Shown: piece after piece, positions 19,964 through 26,977 of the stretch | How positions within the stretch are numbered: the stretch's first letter is position 1 | Layout: the number at the start of each line of letters is the position of its first letter | Assembly (NCBI RefSeq): GCF_900111355.1 | Contig: NZ_FOHA01000004.1 | Span: 1 to 64,000, forward strand | Direction of reading: 5' to 3' | Length of the DNA: 64,000 nt | Source: Isobaculum melis | GTDB taxonomy: Bacteria > Bacillota > Bacilli > Lactobacillales > Carnobacteriaceae | The notes under the pieces: model-generated | Database searches by the model: none | What the model saw: only the letters and a program-made list of their open reading frames with translations | Told to the model about the DNA's origin: nothing | Program-made: the position numbers and the translations under genes

Positions 19964-20042
19964 CATGTAGAATAAAGTGAATGTCAATTTTTGACAATGA
20001 GTCATAAAGTGCATCATTTTGAACAAGGGTGGGGTGACGGAT

Positions 20043-20912
20043 TTGCGTCAATTTATTTCAAATAAAAAACTTCTTATTTTACTTGTGAGTGTCATTATCT
20101 GTGTTGGATTAATCGGTTTCTCCATAAGAGACAAAGATGAAACACCGATTATACAGCAAATTGGAAAAGATGTATCTGCTGTGACGAACAATGTGTTAGG
20201 TGCACCAATTCGTGGTGTAACCAACTTTTTCAAATCAATCGATGATATTAAAAATACTTATAATGAAAATGAGAAATTAAAAGAACAACTGGATAAATTA
20301 ACTGAAAATCAAGTGAAATTAGCTGGTATTCAAGCTGAAAATGAACAATTAAGACAGCAACTAGCATTAAATGAAACATTACGAGATTATACAAGCATTA
20401 ATGGTGTTGTGATTTCAAGAAATCCTGATGGCTGGGTTGATAAGGTAATTGTCAATCGTGGTTCAAAAGATGGTGTCGCGAAAGATATGGCCGTGATGGC
20501 TAATGGTGGAATGATTGGTCGTATTACAGAGGTCAGTATGACTAGTAGTACAGTTCAATTATTAACCTCAGGCGGTGCGACAAACCGTATTTCAGTTGAA
20601 ACTAAAGGTGAGGATGGCCAGGCTGTCTTTGGTGTGGTTCATGGTTTAGAAGACAAAGAAGAAAACAAAGGAAAAAATGATCAATTACTCATGAAGCAAT
20701 TATCCACTAACTCAAAAGCAAAAGTCGGCGAAAAAGTCACAACTTCTGGCTTAGGCGGTGTCTTCCCTAAAGGATTAGTTGTGGGTGAAATTACCGAAGT
20801 TAAAATGGATTCTTTTGGCTTGGCACAAGAAGCGTATATTAAACCAGCAGCTAATACAAATGATATTTCAAGCGTATCTATTATTCAACGTACGGTAGAG
20901 AGTGGTGAATAA
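20043..20912 (+). CDS. mreC: Rod-shape-determining protein MreC
   Basis: MreC is a membrane-anchored periplasm-side scaffold of the elongation complex. The 289-residue protein has one transmembrane segment (LLILLVSVIICVGLIGFSI near residues 10-28), a coiled coil around 60-105, and a beta-rich C-terminal domain with GVVISRNPDGWVDKV and PKGLVVGEI. TTG 20043 is chosen because GGTGGGGTG is correctly spaced; the longer TTG 20019 start includes that site. Confidence 0.93.
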   Translation: MRQFISNKKLLILLVSVIICVGLIGFSIRDKDETPIIQQIGKDVSAVTNNVLGAPIRGVTNFFKSIDDIKNTYNENEKLKEQLDKLTENQVKLAGIQAENEQLRQQLALNETLRDYTSINGVVISRNPDGWVDKVIVNRGSKDGVAKDMAVMANGGMIGRITEVSMTSSTVQLLTSGGATNRISVETKGEDGQAVFGVVHGLEDKEENKGKNDQLLMKQLSTNSKAKVGEKVTTSGLGGVFPKGLVVGEITEVKMDSFGLAQEAYIKPAANTNDISSVSIIQRTVESGE

Positions 20913-20913
20913 T

Positions 20914-21453
20914 ATGAAGCAAATTTGGAAAAAATTAGCGATTCCATTTCTTTTAATTCTTTTCTTTTTATTAGATGGCATATTCAGTGAAGCTTTTTCA
21001 AGTACACTGCATACCGCTGACTACTATATGACACCACGTTTAATTGTAATTTTGCTTGCGATGTTAGCCTTTTTCTTACCAAGAAGACAGATGATGATTT
21101 ATGCTATTTTATTTGGGTTATTTTATGATATTTATTATACGGATATATTAGGTCTGCACATTGCTTTGTTCCCAGTGATTGTATATATTAATGAAAAAAT
21201 GAAAAACTTATTAAGTGCTTCAGCTTTTGTTATTGGGATGATGTTGATTATTAATATCAGCTTACTTGAGTCTGGCTTGTATCTTTTTTATCGTACAGTT
21301 CCAAGATTTAGTTTAAATATGGATGTTTCTCAGTTTTTATCAGTAAGATTAGGTCCAACGTTAATGTTAAATATTGTTTTATTTATTATTTTATATTATC
21401 CAATTCGAAAAATGATTGATAAAACAACTCAGCATACAGCTAGAAACTTTTAA
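20914..21453 (+). CDS. mreD: Rod-shape-determining protein MreD
   Basis: The 179-residue polytopic membrane protein has about five hydrophobic segments, including LAIPFLLILFFLLDGIF near the N-terminus and MLIINISLLESGLYLFY in the middle. It sits in the standard mreC-mreD position, and MreD partners MreC. ATG 20914 starts 1 nt after the mreC stop, with GTGGTG upstream. Confidence 0.9.
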   Translation: MKQIWKKLAIPFLLILFFLLDGIFSEAFSSTLHTADYYMTPRLIVILLAMLAFFLPRRQMMIYAILFGLFYDIYYTDILGLHIALFPVIVYINEKMKNLLSASAFVIGMMLIINISLLESGLYLFYRTVPRFSLNMDVSQFLSVRLGPTLMLNIVLFIILYYPIRKMIDKTTQHTARNF

Positions 21454-21467
21454 AGTAGGAGGACATC

Positions 21468-22148
21468 ATGTCTACAAAAAATGTGAAGTTAAAAGGAACG
21501 AAAGAAGGCTATACAATTGTTTTGCATGATGTGGCTTCTTTTGAAGAAATTCTCATTGATTTAGAAGAGCTACTGTTAAATATTAGTAAACAAAATAATG
21601 CGAGTACTGAGATTTCAGTGCATGTAGATACAGAGAATCGACTACTCTCAGATGAACAATTAGCCAAAGTTTATCAGCTAGTTGAGCAACATAGCACAAT
21701 GAAAATAGGCAAAGTTCAAACCAATGTACTCACTAAAGAAGCAGCCACATTATGGAAAGAATCCGAAAATGTGGCAACACTTGTAACAACAGTTAGAAAT
21801 GGGCAAGTGGTGACCATGCCAGGGGATGTGATGTTGCTTGGCAGCATTCATCAAGGTGGTACATTAAAAGCAGCAGGCAATATTTATTTATTTGGTGAGT
21901 TAAAAGGGATTGTTCATGCGGGTTATCTTGGCGACGAGGATAAAGTTGTTTTTGCCAAATTTAATCATGATGCTCAAGTTAGAATTGGAGAGCAGGTCCA
22001 AATTATTGAAGGTAAGGGGAAAAATGAACCCTTAGAAGATACAACTTTTGCATATGTGAATGATTTGCATATTTTAAGTTTTGATCAACTTGACCAGATT
22101 AGAGCTATTAAGCCAAAACTGGGCAATCAAACAGGAGGTTTGTTGTAA
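21468..22148 (+). CDS. minC: Septum-site determining protein MinC
   Basis: MinC blocks FtsZ ring assembly away from mid-cell. The 226-residue protein has a divergent N-terminal domain and a beta-helical C-terminal domain with VTMPGDVMLLGSIHQGG, AAGNIYLFGELKGIVHAG and FNHDAQVRIGEQVQI, the classic MinC pattern. It is followed by minD 1 nt after the stop. MinCD is absent from Enterococcus faecalis and streptococci. Confidence 0.9.
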   Translation: MSTKNVKLKGTKEGYTIVLHDVASFEEILIDLEELLLNISKQNNASTEISVHVDTENRLLSDEQLAKVYQLVEQHSTMKIGKVQTNVLTKEAATLWKESENVATLVTTVRNGQVVTMPGDVMLLGSIHQGGTLKAAGNIYLFGELKGIVHAGYLGDEDKVVFAKFNHDAQVRIGEQVQIIEGKGKNEPLEDTTFAYVNDLHILSFDQLDQIRAIKPKLGNQTGGLL

Positions 22149-22149
22149 A

Positions 22150-22944
22150 ATGGCAATTTCAATTGTTGTAACATCTGGAAAAGGTGGCGTAGGAAAAACA
22201 ACGACCACCGCGAATTTAGGTACTGGGCTAGCTTTACAAGAAAAGAAAGTCTGCTTAATTGATATGGATATTGGTCTTAGAAACTTAGATGTGGTGTTAG
22301 GCTTAGAAAATCGTATTATCTATGATATTATCGATGTGATTGAAGGTCGTGCTAAATTACATCAGGCCTTAATTAAAGATAAACGCTTTGATGATAAACT
22401 CTATTTGTTACCAGCAGCACAACATGCAGATAAAACAGCCATAAATGGTGAACAAGTAAAAGCAATTATTGATGAATTACGATCAGATTTTGATTATATT
22501 TTAATTGATTGTCCAGCTGGTATTGAAAGTGGTTTTCAAAATGCAATTGCAGGTGCTGATGAAGCAATTGTAGTAGCAACACCAGAAATTTCTGCTGTTC
22601 GAGATGCAGATCGAGTGATTGGTTTGTTAGAGAAAGCAGAAATGGCACCACCTAAATTAGTCATTAATCGCATTCGTTCTAAGATGATGCAAGATGGTGA
22701 AGTATTAGATATTGATGAAATTACAACACATTTGGCGATTGAATTACTAGGAATAGTAGTCGATGATGATACAGTCATTCGTTCATCAAACCAAGGAGAG
22801 CCTGTTATTTTAGATCCAAAAAATCAGGCTGCCCAAGGCTATCGTAATATTGTCAGAAGAATCTTAGGTGAAACAGTTCCATTAATGACGATTCACGAAG
22901 AAAAAAAGAGCTTTTTTGCAAAATTGTTTGGCAAAAAGAAATAA
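22150..22944 (+). CDS. minD: Septum-site determining ATPase MinD
   Basis: MinD is the membrane-cycling ATPase that activates MinC. The 264-residue protein has the deviant Walker A TSGKGGVGKTTTTANLG (residues 8-24) with its signature lysine, DMDIGLRNLD and LIDCPAGIE. An amphipathic C-terminal membrane-targeting tail ends FFAKLFGKKK. ATG 22150 follows AGGAGG; the longer frame from 22081 would overlap minC. No minE or divIVA is seen nearby. Confidence 0.96.
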   Translation: MAISIVVTSGKGGVGKTTTTANLGTGLALQEKKVCLIDMDIGLRNLDVVLGLENRIIYDIIDVIEGRAKLHQALIKDKRFDDKLYLLPAAQHADKTAINGEQVKAIIDELRSDFDYILIDCPAGIESGFQNAIAGADEAIVVATPEISAVRDADRVIGLLEKAEMAPPKLVINRIRSKMMQDGEVLDIDEITTHLAIELLGIVVDDDTVIRSSNQGEPVILDPKNQAAQGYRNIVRRILGETVPLMTIHEEKKSFFAKLFGKKK

Positions 22945-22956
22945 ATATGTTATAGT
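22928..22956 (+). promoter_or_regulatory. Promoter of T-box-controlled transporter operon
   Basis: TTGGCA (22928-22933), inside the end of minD, a 17-bp spacer and TATAGT (22951-22956), with an extended -10 TG. Confidence 0.65.
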
Positions 22957-22969
22957 TTAAAAAATTAAT

Positions 22970-23263
22970 TGAAATGCAAGGAAGAGCAAAAGTAAACTTT
23001 GTGGCTTTTAAAGAGAGGTTACCATTGGTGGAAGGTAGCTAAAGACCTATTGTTGAACACACAGCTCAGAGCAGATTGTTGAACAGTGAATTAGATCAAT
23101 ACCTAGTAAACAATTCCGGGTGTACCCGTTACAGTACTAGCGTTTAGTTGTTTTGAACGTGAAGAGGCAGTTATTGTGAAATGACTGTGAAAAAAGGTGG
23201 AACCACGGTGATAACTGATATCGTCCTTTGATTTTCTATAAAGAAAATCAAGGGACTTTTTTT
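22970..23263 (+). promoter_or_regulatory. T-box leader, specifier best read as CAC (histidine)
   Basis: This is a tRNA-sensing attenuator of about 290 nt. The conserved T-box core AGGTGGAACCACGG lies at 23195-23208. The intrinsic terminator GTCCTTTGATTTTC/GAAAATCAAGGGAC lies at 23223-23256 with a T-run after it. Stem I carries AGTA and GAAC turn elements, and its lower stem pairs GAGC with GCTC. Aligning this loop with the Phe leader at 50209-50212 in the same window puts CAC-A at 23060-23063 in the specifier position. Uncharged tRNA-His would then switch on the downstream ABC transporter. ACA (Thr) one base away is the alternative. Confidence 0.85.
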
Positions 23264-23332
23264 GTTGTCTAAGGACTGCAGCCTTAGCAAGTCACTGGAA
23301 TTATTTTGATATCAGAAAGGGAGAAAATAAAA

Positions 23333-24124
23333 ATGAAAAAAATCGGTGTGTTCATGTTAACCCTGTTAAGTGTACTCATGCTGACGGCATGTGGTAAAAA
23401 TGAAAGGGCAGCAAAAGATTCCTATCCTGAAATTGAACAATCAGGAGAGCTAGTGATTGGCCTAGATGATACCTTTGCCCCGATGAGTTATCGTGATGAT
23501 CAGGGAGAAATTGTTGGTTTTGATGTTGATTTAGCTAAGGCAGTTGCTCAAAAATTAGATTTAAAAGTGACATTTCAAGCGATTGATTGGTCAATGAAGG
23601 AAACAGAATTAAATGCAGGGAACATTGATTTAATTTGGAATGGCTATACCATTACTGATGAACGAAAAGAGAAAGTAGCTTTTTCAATACCTTATTTAGA
23701 CAACACCCAAGCAATTATTGTTTTAAAGGATAGTCCAATTCAGACAAAAATAGAACTAAAGCAGAAAATTGTGGCCGCACAACAATCATCAAGTGCTGTA
23801 GATGCTGTGAATCACGATAAAGACCTTGCAGCTGACCAGCTAAAAGAGCTTTTGCAATATCCTTCAAATAATGATGTATTTAACGATTTGGAAGCAAAAC
23901 GAAGTGAGGCCGCAGTGGCGGATGAAGTTTTGGCACGTTACTATATCCAATTAAAAGGAGAGAGCAAATATCGTATTTTAACAGATCATTTTGGCAAAGA
24001 AGAGTATGGTGTTGGCATACGTAAGTCTGATAAAAAACTCAAAGAAAAAGTAGATCAAGCTCTAACTGAGCTAAAAGAAGATGGCAGCTATCAAAAAATC
24101 TATCAAAAATGGTTTGGAGAATAG
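23333..24124 (+). CDS. Amino acid ABC transporter substrate-binding lipoprotein (probably histidine)
   Basis: The 263-residue protein has a lipoprotein signal peptide ending in the lipobox LTAC (cysteine near residue 19), followed by a family 3 solute-binding domain with LVIGLDDTFAPMSYRD and GFDVDLAKAVAQKL. It binds an amino acid outside the membrane for the permease and ATPase encoded next. The specificity is inferred from the T-box specifier and from known His T-box-controlled hisXYZ transporters in Lactobacillales. AAAGGGAG precedes ATG 23333. Confidence 0.88.
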   Translation: MKKIGVFMLTLLSVLMLTACGKNERAAKDSYPEIEQSGELVIGLDDTFAPMSYRDDQGEIVGFDVDLAKAVAQKLDLKVTFQAIDWSMKETELNAGNIDLIWNGYTITDERKEKVAFSIPYLDNTQAIIVLKDSPIQTKIELKQKIVAAQQSSSAVDAVNHDKDLAADQLKELLQYPSNNDVFNDLEAKRSEAAVADEVLARYYIQLKGESKYRILTDHFGKEEYGVGIRKSDKKLKEKVDQALTELKEDGSYQKIYQKWFGE

Positions 24125-24151
24125 CTTAAGGAAAAAATGAGAGGTGAACCC

Positions 24152-24781
24152 ATGTTACAATTAATCTTACCATCTTTAATGGATGGTTTAAAAATGACCT
24201 TACTATTATTTAGTCTAACTGCTGTGCTAACGATTCCATTAGGAATACTTGTTGCAATCAGCCGCATTTATGCGCCAAAAGTACTTTCTAGGCTTCTTCA
24301 AATGTATATTTATTTCATGCGAGGAACCCCTTTGCTACTTCAATTAATGGTTGCATTTTTTGGGCTACCACTTGTTGGCGTCACCCTTGATCGATTTTCG
24401 GCTGCACTCTTAGCCTTTATTTTAAATTATACAGCATATTTTGCTGAAATTTATCGTGGTGGAATTTTAGCCATCCCAAAGGGGCAGTTTGAAGCAATAC
24501 AGGTTTTAGGAATTGGTAAAATAAGAGGTTTTCTGCGAATTATATTGCCGCAGGTTGGGCGGATTGTTTTACCATCTGTTGGAAATGAGGTCATTTCTTT
24601 AGTCAAAGATACCTCGTTGGTTTATGTGCTTGGCTTAGGAGAATTGCTTCGTGCGGGGCAAATTGCGGTAAATACTTATGCGTCACTTTTACCTTTTGTT
24701 CTCGTAGGTGCTATTTATCTCATCATTACAGGTGTGATTACACTAGGATTAAATCGAATTGAAAAGTCAATGATCAAGTGA
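24152..24781 (+). CDS. Amino acid ABC transporter permease
   Basis: The 209-residue HisM/GlnP-type membrane protein has about five transmembrane segments and the ATPase-docking EAA loop near residue 115 (GQFEAIQVLGIGKIRGFLRIILPQ region). FMRGTPLLLQL is the family motif. ATG 24152 has GAGAGGTG upstream. It forms the importer with the adjacent binding protein and ATPase. Confidence 0.92.
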   Translation: MLQLILPSLMDGLKMTLLLFSLTAVLTIPLGILVAISRIYAPKVLSRLLQMYIYFMRGTPLLLQLMVAFFGLPLVGVTLDRFSAALLAFILNYTAYFAEIYRGGILAIPKGQFEAIQVLGIGKIRGFLRIILPQVGRIVLPSVGNEVISLVKDTSLVYVLGLGELLRAGQIAVNTYASLLPFVLVGAIYLIITGVITLGLNRIEKSMIK

Positions 24782-24791
24782 GGTGGAAAAA

Positions 24792-25523
24792 ATGACAGAA
24801 AACAGGACAATATTAACAGCTAAAAATATCAGTAAAACCTTTAATGGAAAAGTGCTTCTAAACAATTTCAATTTTAGCTTAAAGAAAAATGAAATTGTTT
24901 CATTAGTAGGTGCTTCTGGTTCAGGTAAGACAACCTTTATGCGCATACTAACAGCATTAGAACGCGCTGATAAAGGAAGTGTTCAAATCGACCAGCTTGC
25001 TTTATGTGAGACAAAAGAAAACGAGTGTCAATATGCACACAAAAAACAAATCAAAGCTTATTTACAGCAAATTGGACTGGTGTTTCAAGATTTTCAATTA
25101 TTTCCCCATCTCAGTATTTTAGAAAATTGTCTTGAGGCACCATTAGCCCAAAAACTTGATTCAAAACAAAACCTGATTCAACAAGCAACAGCCTTATTAA
25201 CACAAGTTCAGTTAGCAGATAAAATACATGTCATGCCACATACCTTATCAGGTGGTCAAAAACAACGAGTAGCAATCGCACGAGCATTAATGTTAAACCC
25301 AAAAGTTCTTTGCTTTGATGAACCCACTTCAGCACTAGATCAAGCAGCCAGCAAAACAATAGGTATCTTACTCCAAGAAATAGCCAAGACAGGAACAGCC
25401 ATCCTACTTGTAACCCATGATTTAGCATTTGCCGAAAAATTTAGTACAAGAACAATTGATGCTACTACATTTTTAAAAAAATCAAGTCTGGCAAATACCA
25501 AAGACATTTCAGAAATGAATTGA
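24792..25523 (+). CDS. Amino acid ABC transporter ATP-binding protein
   Basis: The 243-residue ATPase has Walker A GASGSGKTT (near residues 38-46), Q-loop VFQDFQLFPH, signature LSGGQKQR, Walker B VLCFDEPTSALD and switch VTHDLAFA. It energises the polar amino acid importer of this operon. ATG 24792 lies 6 nt after AGGTGG; GTG 24783 is part of that site. Confidence 0.95.
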   Translation: MTENRTILTAKNISKTFNGKVLLNNFNFSLKKNEIVSLVGASGSGKTTFMRILTALERADKGSVQIDQLALCETKENECQYAHKKQIKAYLQQIGLVFQDFQLFPHLSILENCLEAPLAQKLDSKQNLIQQATALLTQVQLADKIHVMPHTLSGGQKQRVAIARALMLNPKVLCFDEPTSALDQAASKTIGILLQEIAKTGTAILLVTHDLAFAEKFSTRTIDATTFLKKSSLANTKDISEMN

Positions 25524-25548
25524 CTCTAGCGGATATATTTGGTATGAT
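25520..25548 (+). promoter_or_regulatory. Promoter of rplU operon
   Basis: TTGACT (25520-25525), overlapping the stop of the ABC ATPase gene, a 17-bp spacer and TATGAT (25543-25548). Confidence 0.75.
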
Positions 25549-25555
25549 ATTCTTG

Positions 25556-25655
25556 TTGTAAATGTGTAGCACCACAACTACAACCGCACGAAAATGAGTC
25601 CTGAGCATTTATTTGAGAAAATAAGTCACTCACAACGGCGAGTCTAAGTCTAATG
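25556..25655 (+). promoter_or_regulatory. Ribosomal protein L21 leader
   Basis: The roughly 100-nt structured leader just before rplU contains short complementary segments and a purine-rich 3' end. L21 leaders are known at this position in Firmicutes and are thought to mediate autoregulation by L21. The call rests on position and general layout, not on a covariance search. Confidence 0.6.
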
Positions 25656-25670
25656 AGGAGGTGCGAAAGA

Positions 25671-25979
25671 ATGTACGCAATTATTAAAACAGGTGGTAAA
25701 CAAGTTAAAGTTGAAGTTGGGCAAGCAATCTACGTTGAAAAACTTGACGTTGAAGCTGGTGAAACAATCAAATTTGATGAAGTCATCCTAGTAGGTGGCG
25801 AAAGCACTAAAGTGGGAACTCCAACAATCGAAGGAGCTACTGTTGAAGGTACTGTAGAGAAGCATGGTAAGCAGAAGAAAGTTACTACTTACAAATACAA
25901 ACCTAAAAAACACACTCACCGTAAACAAGGTCATCGTCAACCTTATACAAAAGTTGTTATTAACGCAATTAACGCGTAA
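25671..25979 (+). CDS. rplU: 50S ribosomal protein L21
   Basis: The 102-residue protein starts [17 protein letters not shown], the standard L21 N-terminus, and ends in the basic [20 protein letters not shown] region that binds 23S rRNA. ATG 25671 follows GAGGAGGTG. It is first in the rplU-prp-rpmA operon. Confidence 0.98.
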   Translation: MYAIIKTGGKQVKVEVGQAIYVEKLDVEAGETIKFDEVILVGGESTKVGTPTIEGATVEGTVEKHGKQKKVTTYKYKPKKHTHRKQGHRQPYTKVVINAINA

Positions 25980-25994
25980 GAAAGAAGTGGCGTC

Positions 25995-26327
25995 ATGATT
26001 CATGTATCCTTTAAACACAATCAAGATAAACAAATTGTTTCTTTTGAGGTTTCAGGACATGCAGGATCTGGCCCGTATGGATATGATCTTGTCTGTGCTG
26101 CTGTCTCAGCAGTAACAATCGGAACAGTCAATAGTTTGGAGAAGTTAGCTCAGTTTCAGCCGCTTGTAGAAGTGGATGAAGTTGAAGGTGGCTACCTCTA
26201 TCTAGAGATTCTTCAGGATTTAAGTGAAGAGCAATTATCCACTACGCAAATTCTTTTAAAAAGCTTGTATTTAACGATGCAAGACCTTGTAAAAGAATAT
26301 CCATCATTTATTGATGTTAAATCGTAA
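25995..26327 (+). CDS. prp: Ribosomal-processing cysteine protease Prp
   Basis: Prp removes the N-terminal extension of L27 in Firmicutes, an essential maturation step. The 110-residue protein has the catalytic pair in GHAGSGPYGYDLVCAAVSA: H22 and C34, the same numbers as in Staphylococcus aureus Prp. It lies between rplU and rpmA, and the L27 in this window carries the cleavable extension. Confidence 0.95.
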   Translation: MIHVSFKHNQDKQIVSFEVSGHAGSGPYGYDLVCAAVSAVTIGTVNSLEKLAQFQPLVEVDEVEGGYLYLEILQDLSEEQLSTTQILLKSLYLTMQDLVKEYPSFIDVKS

Positions 26328-26356
26328 ATGAATAAAAACAGGAGGTGCAATCCAAG

Positions 26357-26641
26357 ATGTTGAAAATGAACTTACAAATGTTCGCCCACAAAAAAGGGGG
26401 CGGTTCTACTGCCAATGGACGTGACTCACAATCAAAACGTTTAGGCGCTAAACGTGCTGATGGTCAAACTGTTTCAGGTGGTTCAATCCTTTATCGTCAA
26501 CGCGGTACTAAAATTTACCCTGGTGTAAACGTAGGTATTGGTGGAGATGATACTTTATTTGCAAAAGTTGACGGTGTTGTACGTTTCGAACGTAAAGGCC
26601 GCGACAAAAAACAAGTTTCTGTTTATCCAGTAGCTCAATAA
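26357..26641 (+). CDS. rpmA: 50S ribosomal protein L27, with Prp-cleavable N-terminal extension
   Basis: The 94-residue precursor begins [18 protein letters not shown]. The Prp recognition motif NLQMFA gives cleavage between F9 and A10, exposing the AHKKGGGS tail that reaches the peptidyl transferase centre. ATG 26357 follows GGAGGTG; an in-frame GTG at 26345 lies inside that site and is rejected. Confidence 0.98.
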   Translation: MLKMNLQMFAHKKGGGSTANGRDSQSKRLGAKRADGQTVSGGSILYRQRGTKIYPGVNVGIGGDDTLFAKVDGVVRFERKGRDKKQVSVYPVAQ

Positions 26642-26667
26642 GAGCTTATTATTTAAACAAATCGTTT

Positions 26668-26704
26668 ATCCATTCTATTTTTACAGTAGAATGGATTTTT
26701 TTTA
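26668..26704 (+). terminator. Terminator after rpmA
   Basis: ATCCATTCTA (26668-26677) pairs with TAGAATGGAT (26687-26696), followed by eight T. Confidence 0.88.
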
Positions 26705-26712
26705 ACAGGATA

Positions 26713-26726
26713 AGTAAGCGCTTTCT
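26713..26726 (+). promoter_or_regulatory. cre-like CcpA site upstream of methyltransferase-ackA
   Basis: AGTAAGCGCTTTCT has the central GTAAGCGCTTTC expected of a catabolite-responsive element, with deviations at both outer positions. ackA is a classic CcpA-activated gene in Bacillus, but this site is about 1.3 kb upstream of it, before the preceding gene. Confidence 0.45.
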
Positions 26727-26757
26727 TTATGGATTTATCAGAGAATTAAAAAAAATC

Positions 26758-26806
26758 TAGGATGTATCTGAAAAAATTTGCCACAGGAGTTTTCAGAGAC
26801 ATCCTA
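26758..26806 (-). terminator. Imperfect 16-bp inverted repeat; terminator-like on the minus strand
   Basis: Arms at 26758-26774 and 26790-26806 pair over 16 of 17 positions (one A-G mismatch) around a 15-nt loop. On the minus strand the stem is followed by GATTTTTTTT, an intrinsic-terminator layout. No minus-strand gene is recognised upstream of it, so any transcript it ends would be a small or antisense RNA. On the plus strand no T-run follows. Confidence 0.5.
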
Positions 26807-26876
26807 ATGTCTTGATGAGAATTTTAAATGAATCTCTTTAAAATATCCAAAAAGATCAATTCTAGCTTGAAACCTT

Positions 26877-26905
26877 AAGGAAAGTTCGTTAAAATGATAC
26901 AGGTA
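26877..26905 (+). promoter_or_regulatory. Promoter of methyltransferase-ackA
   Basis: TTGAAA (26877-26882), 17-bp spacer, TAAAAT (26900-26905). Confidence 0.6.
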
Positions 26906-26936
26906 GAGTAAAATGATAGAACAGAGATATTGTGGA

Positions 26937-26960
26937 AATAAACACAATATAAATGCAGGG
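26937..26960. repeat. 8/8/8 inverted repeat before methyltransferase gene
   Basis: ATATTGTG, an 8-nt spacer GAAATAAA, then CACAATAT: a perfect dyad starting about 31 nt downstream of the -10. It could be an operator or a 5'-UTR hairpin. No regulator is assigned. Confidence 0.6.
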
Positions 26961-26977
26961 AAAATGAGGTGGAACTT

